The notes beneath the pieces were generated by a model, which saw only the letters and a list, made by a program, of their open reading frames with translations, was not told the origin of the DNA and did not search any database. Positions 6,755 to 11,212 of a stretch of 11,212 bases of DNA are shown one piece after another. Source of the stretch: Archaeoglobaceae archaeon (GTDB lineage: Archaea; Halobacteriota; Archaeoglobi; Archaeoglobales; JdFR-42); the NCBI GenBank assembly GCA_015523685.1, contig WAJW01000029.1, positions 1 through 11,212 of the forward strand, in the 5' to 3' direction. How positions within the stretch are numbered: the first letter of the stretch is position 1; each line of letters begins with the position of its first letter. Made by a program: the position numbers and the translations under genes.

Positions 6755-7476
6755 GAGATGGCACCAAACAATAGCAGTTCTGAAGCAAACACAATACAGT
6801 TTAGAGCGCCTGCAGTATCTCCGGAAATCCCACCAAAATGTTTTTTTGCAAGTTTCAGGACTGTAAATGTGATAAATATTGAGAGGATAAGACCATAGAT
6901 GCTTTCCGGAATCCAGATTGTGCTGACAAGTACTGCTATGGAAATTCCTGTAATGATCTTGACCGTGTTTATCTTTCTGATGAACATATCGGCGAGACCT
7001 GAATGTGCCGGTTTACCACTTCCAAGGAGAAGTAGCATACCGAGCTTCGAATAGGTCTGGGAAAGGGTGAGGGCAAGCAGTTTCTGAAGAGGAGATTCAA
7101 TCACGAAGATGGAATAGGTGATGAGGAAAAAATACATGATTACTGCAGTTATTCCTCCCACACCCGTATTCACGTCTTTCATGGCCCGTATCTTGTTCTC
7201 TCTATCACCTGAAGCGTAAATTCCATCAGCAAAATCTGCAAGGCCATCGATGTGATTTATGCCCTCAATCAAAAGGTAAACAATTGGAAATAGTATAAGG
7301 AGCCGGTCGAAAGAGGAAAGTATGTATGTTATTAAGCCTAAAATCCCCCCCACTATTGTTCCGGTGAGAGGAATGACCTCAAGATGGTTGAGGAATTCAT
7401 CAAACTTCTCTCCGTTTCCTGCCGGTATTGCGGTGAAGAATCCTATGGAACCTGCAAGAACTCTCAGTGGTCTCAC
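6751..7476 (-). CDS. cobS: Adenosylcobinamide-GDP ribazoletransferase (cobalamin-5'-phosphate synthase)
   Basis: A 241-residue integral membrane enzyme that joins adenosylcobinamide-GDP to alpha-ribazole (or its phosphate), the final assembly step of cobalamin. The family's acidic motif EGINHIDGLADFADG is at 71-85, a second conserved patch MKDVNTGVGG at 99-108, and GGISGDTAGALNC at 215-227. About six hydrophobic helices lie between, and the N-terminal GFFTAIP is also typical. The first codon is GTG at 7476: it gives the standard N-terminus, there is no Shine-Dalgarno, and a TATA box sits 27 bases upstream, all fitting a leaderless message. It is the first gene of the cobS-cobY-pcm-nadE operon. 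Confidence 0.95.
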   Translation of the reverse strand: MRPLRVLAGSIGFFTAIPAGNGEKFDEFLNHLEVIPLTGTIVGGILGLITYILSSFDRLLILFPIVYLLIEGINHIDGLADFADGIYASGDRENKIRAMKDVNTGVGGITAVIMYFFLITYSIFVIESPLQKLLALTLSQTYSKLGMLLLLGSGKPAHSGLADMFIRKINTVKIITGISIAVLVSTIWIPESIYGLILSIFITFTVLKLAKKHFGGISGDTAGALNCIVFASELLLFGAIS

Positions 7477-7496
7477 AGAGTTCTGTGGAACAGGAA

Positions 7497-7510
7497 ATTA
7501 TAAAATATTT
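7497..7510 (-). promoter_or_regulatory. TATA box of the cobS-cobY-pcm-nadE operon
   Basis: AAATATTTTATAAT on the - strand is centred about 27 bases before the GTG at 7476, in the 49-base gap after the coiled-coil gene. The position implies a leaderless transcript and separates this operon from the coiled-coil gene. No cobalamin riboswitch-like structure fits in the gap. Confidence 0.55.
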
Positions 7511-7525
7511 CTCATGATCGCGAGG

Positions 7526-8389
7526 TTATATGAATCCAGCCCTCTGAAGTAAAAGGATATCTTCGGTGCTGAGCTTCTCTCCCCTCTTGAACATTTCGTA
7601 TATTTCCTGAGCCCTCTTTTTGAGTTTTTCACGCTCAATCTGCTCTCTTGTCTTTGCACTTTTGAGTTTGAGTGCCTTGACAACCTTCTCAAAGTCCTTG
7701 ATATCCTTCTTTGTTCTCACCACAAGCTTGTGGTACTCGTCAGCCTTGTTCTTGGCATTGATAAATTCCTGATGGGCTTTATCTGCCTCCGCCCTAAGCT
7801 CATCTATCTTTTTGAAATGTTCAACCATCTGGTTGTGGTATTCATTTGCCTTCTCCATTATCTCCTTTATCTTTCTGGAAAGAAGACCTGTTTGCTGTTT
7901 AAGTTCTCTTATCTCCTTCAACAGTTCTCTGAGCTCGGCATTCTGTTCAAGCTGTTTTTTTCTCTTTTCAAGTTCTTCTCTAAGCCTTGAAATTTTCTCA
8001 ACAAGCTGTCTCTCCTTATCAACTGTTAGAACCGCGGTCTGCTGTTTGAACTCCAGCCTGTTTATCTCCCTCTGAAGTTCTCTCAGGGGTCTGCCACCAC
8101 TCTTTGAATCAATTTTCCTTCTCAGCTTGTCAACCTTATCATACAATTTATCAATTTTCTCGTTGAGTTTATTTCTCTCAGCTCTGAGCTCTTTGACCTG
8201 ATCGTTCAGAGAATCTCTCTCGGATTTTAGCTCTCTGGCCTTTTCGAGAAGCTCTTTGACCTTCTGGTTGAGTTCGTTTCTTTTTGTAACCATTTCTCTT
8301 GCAAGAAGATTCAGCTCATCTCTGTGGCTCTCGTATTCCTTCAATTCCCTCTGTAACACAGCAATCCTTTCTTCGAGCTTCTCAAGCAT
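7526..8389 (-). CDS. Archaeal long coiled-coil protein with conserved C-terminal tail
   Basis: A 287-residue protein almost wholly of heptad-like helix rich in Glu, Lys, Leu and Arg, from residue 1 to about 250. No signal peptide, membrane segment or enzymatic motif is visible. The last 30 residues differ: KRAQEIYEMFKRGEKLSTED then ILLLQRAGFI, a compact tail that I recall as conserved in homologues across euryarchaea. Such proteins are often listed only as 'coiled-coil protein' and sometimes, wrongly, as phosphoserine phosphatase. The start at 8389 was chosen because AGAGGGAC lies a few bases upstream; an in-frame TTG at 8422 would add 11 residues, but it lies inside the dyad at the predicted transcription start. 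The gene has its own promoter and no evident functional neighbour. A structural or RNA/ribosome-associated role is possible but unsupported here. Confidence 0.85.
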   Translation of the reverse strand: MLEKLEERIAVLQRELKEYESHRDELNLLAREMVTKRNELNQKVKELLEKARELKSERDSLNDQVKELRAERNKLNEKIDKLYDKVDKLRRKIDSKSGGRPLRELQREINRLEFKQQTAVLTVDKERQLVEKISRLREELEKRKKQLEQNAELRELLKEIRELKQQTGLLSRKIKEIMEKANEYHNQMVEHFKKIDELRAEADKAHQEFINAKNKADEYHKLVVRTKKDIKDFEKVVKALKLKSAKTREQIEREKLKKRAQEIYEMFKRGEKLSTEDILLLQRAGFI

Positions 8390-8406
8390 CTTAGTCCCTC
8401 TTTCAG

Positions 8407-8423
8407 GTTGAGATGACCTCAAC
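8407..8423. promoter_or_regulatory. 17-base dyad at the expected transcription start of the coiled-coil gene
   Basis: GTTGAG (8407-8412) and CTCAAC (8418-8423) form a perfect inverted repeat with a 5-base centre, ATGAC. It straddles the point about 25 bases after the TATA box and ends 18 bases before the ATG at 8389. It could be a repressor site or a short 5' hairpin just ahead of the Shine-Dalgarno. Confidence 0.5.
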
Positions 8424-8430
8424 AGAGGTT

Positions 8431-8444
8431 TATTTTATATATTT
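8431..8444 (-). promoter_or_regulatory. TATA box of the coiled-coil gene
   Basis: AAATATATAAAATA on the - strand is preceded by CCGAAAA, a plausible BRE. The predicted start near 8411 leaves a leader of about 20 bases that includes the Shine-Dalgarno. Confidence 0.6.
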
Positions 8445-8535
8445 TTCGGATGAGCAGGATTTCTGGAAATCTTCCTGAATGAAAATCCCGTATCTCTCTC
8501 CACTCCGGCACATTTTATAAATTTTTTGCCTTTTA

Positions 8536-9810
8536 TCACCACCTAATCTCTGGCAGGTCATAGGCAGGATTTTTATCAAATGAGTATTCAACTGTATTGA
8601 ATTCCTTTTTGAGCTCAACTATATCTTCCTTTATTTTCGTCAAATCCTTTCCATTGATGACCGCATCTGCTATCAGTCTGGCAATCTCCACCATCTCCTC
8701 CTCCTTCATCCCGAGCCTGGTAATCTCCTGAACACCGAGTCGTATACCGGAGGGGTTATGAGAATTTTTGAGATCGTCCCATGGTAGTAGGTTACTGTTG
8801 ATGATAATCCCGGCTTTTTCAAGGGTATCGGAAACCTTTTTCCCCCCTCCGAGATCAGATACATCTGCAACAACCTGGTGGGATTCCGTGAATCCAAGAT
8901 GCTCACAGAGTACATTGAACCCCCGGGAATGGAGTTCTTCAGCAAGTGTTTTTGCGTTCTTAATGATCTGCTCCGCATACTGTTTTCCGAATTCAAGCAT
9001 TTCCATTACAGACACGAGATATCCTGCAAGAGAGTTAAGATGATGGTTGCTCACAATACCGGGGAATACACTCCTGTCTATTACCTTTTTAAGAGAATTC
9101 TTGCAGAGTATTACACCCCTCTGAGGGCCGAAAAATGTTTTGTGGGTTGATGCAGCAAGAACATCCACACCCTCCCTGAGGGGGTCCTGAAATCTCCCTC
9201 CTGCAACCAGACCGAGAACATGGGAACCATCATAGAGTATAGAGGAATCAAAATTATCTGCAATCTCCCTGATGGCCTTTACGGGGTGAGGGAAGAGGAA
9301 GACACTTGAACCGAGAAGGAAAAGCTTTGGCTGGATTTTTCTGGCTAATTTTTCCGTCTGATCAACATCGATATTCATATTTTCCATATCGAATGGAAAA
9401 TTGACCACATTCAGACCCCTGATGCCCGCAGCAGAAAGCCTGCTGTGAGAGATGTGTCCGCCTGATGGGATTGAGAGGGCCATGATGGTATCTCCGGGTT
9501 CTGTCAGACCAAAAAGTGAAGCAAGGTTTGCTGTCACACCTGAAATTGGTTGAACATTTACATGTTCTGCATTGAAAAGTCTTTTTGTAAGTTCAATTGC
9601 CTTTGCTTCAATTTCGTCAATATATTTGCATCCCTGATAGTATCTCTCACCAACCTTTCCTTCTGCGTATCTGTGAGCAAAATCAGATACCAGAGCCTTT
9701 TTAACGCTCAGACTTGTTACATTCTCACTCGCTATAAGAGGGAGGACAGACTCAAAGAACATATGGTGCTTTTTTATGCAATCAAATACGAAGGAGAGAC
9801 CAGAATGCAT
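8536..9810 (-). CDS. glyA: Serine hydroxymethyltransferase
   Basis: A 424-residue PLP enzyme that interconverts serine and glycine while passing a one-carbon unit to a pterin, probably tetrahydromethanopterin or a relative in this lineage. The conserved LPLIASEN is at 23-30, YAEG...RYYQGCKYID at 48-65, and DGSHVLGL at 194-201. The PLP-lysine motif STHKTFFGPQRG is at 221-232 (Lys224), and SGIRLGVQEITRLGM, with the carboxylate-binding Arg357, is at 354-368. The frame stays open upstream to 9918, but the extra 36 residues (many Ile, Tyr, Lys, Asn) do not look like the family. The ATG at 9810 gives the usual N-terminal length and has a TATA box 30 bases before it. The gene is monocistronic, divergent from the EamA transporter. 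Confidence 0.95.
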   Translation of the reverse strand: MHSGLSFVFDCIKKHHMFFESVLPLIASENVTSLSVKKALVSDFAHRYAEGKVGERYYQGCKYIDEIEAKAIELTKRLFNAEHVNVQPISGVTANLASLFGLTEPGDTIMALSIPSGGHISHSRLSAAGIRGLNVVNFPFDMENMNIDVDQTEKLARKIQPKLFLLGSSVFLFPHPVKAIREIADNFDSSILYDGSHVLGLVAGGRFQDPLREGVDVLAASTHKTFFGPQRGVILCKNSLKKVIDRSVFPGIVSNHHLNSLAGYLVSVMEMLEFGKQYAEQIIKNAKTLAEELHSRGFNVLCEHLGFTESHQVVADVSDLGGGKKVSDTLEKAGIIINSNLLPWDDLKNSHNPSGIRLGVQEITRLGMKEEEMVEIARLIADAVINGKDLTKIKEDIVELKKEFNTVEYSFDKNPAYDLPEIRW

Positions 9811-9834
9811 ATCGCGGTAGCATATAAGGAGGAT

Positions 9835-9844
9835 GTATATAAAA
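9835..9844 (-). promoter_or_regulatory. TATA box of glyA
   Basis: TTTTATATAC on the - strand is centred about 30 bases before the ATG at 9810, with A/T-rich DNA upstream. No Shine-Dalgarno is seen, which fits leaderless initiation and supports the shorter GlyA. Confidence 0.5.
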
Positions 9845-9890
9845 TTTGTTGTTATACGGTAGATTATTTTTTTTGTTCTTTTACCAAATG

Positions 9891-9904
9891 GGTTATTAAT
9901 GACC
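9891..9904 (+). promoter_or_regulatory. Near-palindrome overlapping the probable TATA box of the EamA gene
   Basis: GGTTATTAATGACC pairs with its own complement at six of seven positions. The central TTATTAAT is centred about 28 bases before the ATG at 9924, the normal TATA place for a leaderless transcript. It may be a TATA box alone, or a TATA box overlapped by an operator. Confidence 0.4.
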
Positions 9905-9923
9905 TTCCAGTTTTTCACAATGA

Positions 9924-10784
9924 ATGTACGGAATCGCCAGGGTTATAAACAAATGGACGGTGCTAATCTTAACGATTCTTTTCTGGGGTCTTGCATTTTC
10001 TGCTATAAAATATTCTGTTCAGACCCTGACTCCTGTAGAGCTTGCAGGATTGAGATTTTTTGTAGCTGATTTGTTTTTCATGGGGACAATCTTCATAGGA
10101 AATTTTAAATTGAGGTTAAGAGACTATCCCATGGTATTTATTCTCGGGTTGTTCGGGGTTACAATATATCATGTATTTTTAAATCTCGGTGAAATCTATG
10201 TGACTTCCGGTGTAGCAAGCTTGCTGATAGCAACATCTCCCATCTTTGTGCTTTTTCTTTCAAGATTGTTTCTGAGTGAAACAATCACCTCAAGAAAGTT
10301 AACTGGGATTCTCATGGCCTTTCTTGGTGTTGCAGTTCTGTCAGAACCGGAGTTTAATGTTAAGGCAGCAGGAGTGATCTTTGTTCTTCTGAGCTCAATA
10401 TCCGCCTCAATCTATACAGTTATGGGTAAGAGGCTTATGAGAAGATATAACTATGCAATTCTGACAAACTATGCCATAATTTTTGGCTCTCTGCCACTGA
10501 TGCCATTTGTGCCATCAGCCCTGAGCAGGCTTGTTACAACTGGAGATGTTATACTCGGATTTTCCGTGGTATTTCTGGGGATTTTCTCCACGTATCTCGG
10601 GTATCTGGGGTGGTATTATTTTCTGGAAAGGGAAGAAGCCTCCAGAGCATCGGTTTTTCTCCTTGCCATACCTCTCGTTGCAATAATCGCAGGGGTTATC
10701 CTTCTTGGAGAGACCATTGATATCATGACACTTCTTGGTGGAATTGCAATTATAGGTGGGATTGCACTTGTTCTAAGAGGGTAA
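9924..10784 (+). CDS. EamA-family (DMT superfamily) transporter
   Basis: A 286-residue inner-membrane protein with ten hydrophobic helices arranged as two EamA repeats (about 12-140 and 147-284). Typical features are FWGLAFSAIK in helix 1, TPVELAGLRF before helix 2, and the helix-4 block ASLLIATSPIFVLFLSRLFLSE (about 98-119). The second copy has ASVFLLAIPLVAIIAG then LLGET (about 242-264). Such proteins export or import amino acids, nucleotides or other small metabolites; the substrate cannot be read from the sequence. The start at 9924 places helix 1 at residue 12 and gives standard length. The gene is divergent from glyA across 113 bases, so a link to serine, glycine or threonine traffic is possible but only inference. 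Confidence 0.88.
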   Translation: MYGIARVINKWTVLILTILFWGLAFSAIKYSVQTLTPVELAGLRFFVADLFFMGTIFIGNFKLRLRDYPMVFILGLFGVTIYHVFLNLGEIYVTSGVASLLIATSPIFVLFLSRLFLSETITSRKLTGILMAFLGVAVLSEPEFNVKAAGVIFVLLSSISASIYTVMGKRLMRRYNYAILTNYAIIFGSLPLMPFVPSALSRLVTTGDVILGFSVVFLGIFSTYLGYLGWYYFLEREEASRASVFLLAIPLVAIIAGVILLGETIDIMTLLGGIAIIGGIALVLRG

Positions 10785-10799
10785 TGTGGAAAGCTGTCC

Positions 10800-10820
10800 C
10801 GAGATCTATCAGAGATTTCG
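10800..10820 (+). terminator. Hairpin just downstream of the EamA gene
   Basis: CGAGATCT (10800-10807) can pair with AGATTTCG (10813-10820) through eight pairs, one of them G-U, around a 5-base loop. It begins 15 bases after the stop codon. No T-run follows, so it is not a classic intrinsic terminator; it may protect or process the 3' end. Confidence 0.3.
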
Positions 10821-10853
10821 AGGAAAAAGGATTAACCGGAAAACCAGACATTA

Positions 10854-10863
10854 ATTATAAATA
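10854..10863 (+). promoter_or_regulatory. TATA box of the DUF411 gene
   Basis: ATTATAAATA is centred about 27 bases before the ATG at 10886, and there is no Shine-Dalgarno, so a leaderless transcript independent of the EamA gene is likely. Confidence 0.55.
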
Positions 10864-10885
10864 TCACTTGCTATTTGTGGATTAT

Positions 10886-11212
10886 ATGATCATGGAAAAA
10901 TACAGATATGTGCTTCTCATAATCATTATAGCTTTTGGTACATCTGGATTATACATGAGTTTATCTCAGAAGAATTCATATGGTGTTGCAGAGGGAGCTG
11001 TTATTACGTTATATAAAACTGAATCTTGTAACTGCTGTAAAAATTATATAAGATATCTCAAAAACAATAGTTATAAAGTGGATATTGTAAGAATAAATGA
11101 TCTGAGAGCTGAGTTCATGAGATTTGGAGTACCACAGGATATGTTTAGCTGTCATATTGCAGAAACCTCCGGTTATTTTTTGGTAGGTCATATCCCGGTG
11201 GTTGCCATAAAT
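10886..11212 (+). CDS. DUF411 metal-binding protein, N-terminal part (3' end outside window)
   Basis: The frame is open from ATG 10886 to the window edge, giving 109 residues. A hydrophobic segment at about 8-24 is a signal anchor or signal peptide. The mature part starts with a thioredoxin-like strand, ITLYKTESCNCCKNYIRYLK, holding the CNCC cysteines at about residues 49-52. It continues through VDIVRIND and the GVPQDMFSCHIAE block with a Cys-His pair to YFLVGHIPVVAI. This order (CxCC, then SCH, then GH-P) is the DUF411 pattern; members are commonly found with copper-resistance genes and are presumed to bind metal outside the membrane. An alternative ATG two codons later (10892) changes little. 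The DNA is noticeably A/T-richer than the other genes here, with many TAT, AAT, ATA and TTA codons. Confidence 0.85.
   Translation, partial: MIMEKYRYVLLIIIIAFGTSGLYMSLSQKNSYGVAEGAVITLYKTESCNCCKNYIRYLKNNSYKVDIVRINDLRAEFMRFGVPQDMFSCHIAETSGYFLVGHIPVVAIN

Noticed and set aside
7730..8075. Hydrophobic Leu/Phe/Ser-rich + strand frames that look like small membrane proteins
   Set aside because: They are the complement of Lys/Glu codons in the coiled-coil gene, which always yields Leu/Phe/Ser-rich antisense frames.
8430..8618. Small - strand frame between glyA and the coiled-coil gene
   Set aside because: It starts inside glyA, has no Shine-Dalgarno and no domain, and crosses the promoter of the coiled-coil gene.
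9867..9874. Run of eight T on the + strand as a terminator
   Set aside because: It lies between two divergent promoters with no + strand gene ending upstream, so it is better read as promoter-region A/T richness.
9811..9918. N-terminal extension of GlyA by 36 residues from an upstream in-frame ATG
   Set aside because: The added residues are Ile/Tyr/Lys/Asn-rich and unlike the family, the extension would swallow the glyA TATA box, and ATG 9810 gives the normal length.

Overview
The window is chromosomal DNA of a thermophilic euryarchaeon, most likely a member of the Archaeoglobales. The evidence is a eukaryote-type ribosomal protein S3Ae (eS1), the archaeal cobalamin guanylyltransferase CobY, AT-rich TATA boxes about 27-30 bases before the start codons of several first genes (leaderless style), and a family-4 uracil-DNA glycosylase tail and CopB that resemble, from memory, the Archaeoglobus proteins. 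A membrane-anchored c-type cytochrome points toward the cytochrome-rich members (Ferroglobus/Geoglobus-like) rather than A. fulgidus, but the genus cannot be fixed from this sequence alone.

Layout. (1) Positions 1-273: the 3' end of a family-4 uracil-DNA glycosylase gene on the + strand. (2) 287-3240: a probable copper operon on the - strand, read in the order small SHOCT membrane protein, CopB-type P1B ATPase, monohaem cytochrome c. Its promoter carries a perfect 17-base dyad between the TATA box and the start codon. (3) 3328-4004: rps3ae on the - strand with a very strong Shine-Dalgarno sequence and its own promoter. (4) 4076-4759: a divergent YwiC-like polytopic membrane protein on the + strand, whose stop codon overlaps the convergent nadE stop at a TTAA palindrome. 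(5) 4756-7510: a tight - strand operon cobS-cobY-pcm-nadE, with cistrons overlapping by 4 and 14 bases or separated by 3 bases. (6) 7526-8444: a coiled-coil protein on the - strand with its own promoter and a dyad at the expected transcription start. (7) 8536-9844: glyA on the - strand. (8) 9891-10784: a divergent EamA-family transporter on the + strand. (9) 10854-11212: the 5' part of a DUF411 metal-binding protein in visibly A/T-richer DNA, cut by the window edge.

How the genes fit together. Region 2 looks like a copper-handling unit: CopB exports copper, and the SHOCT protein and the cytochrome are co-transcribed membrane partners of unknown role. CobY and CobS build and attach the nucleotide loop of cobalamin, which methyl-transfer enzymes of this lineage need. 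NadE completes NAD, Pcm repairs isoaspartyl damage that accumulates at high temperature, and GlyA feeds the one-carbon pool. These are mostly ordinary housekeeping genes. The least explained parts are the copper operon with its cytochrome, the two 17-base 6-5-6 dyads at promoters, the coiled-coil protein and the YwiC-like protein. No tRNA, rRNA, insertion sequence, CRISPR array or clear pseudogene was seen, and no gene-free stretch exceeds about 120 bases.
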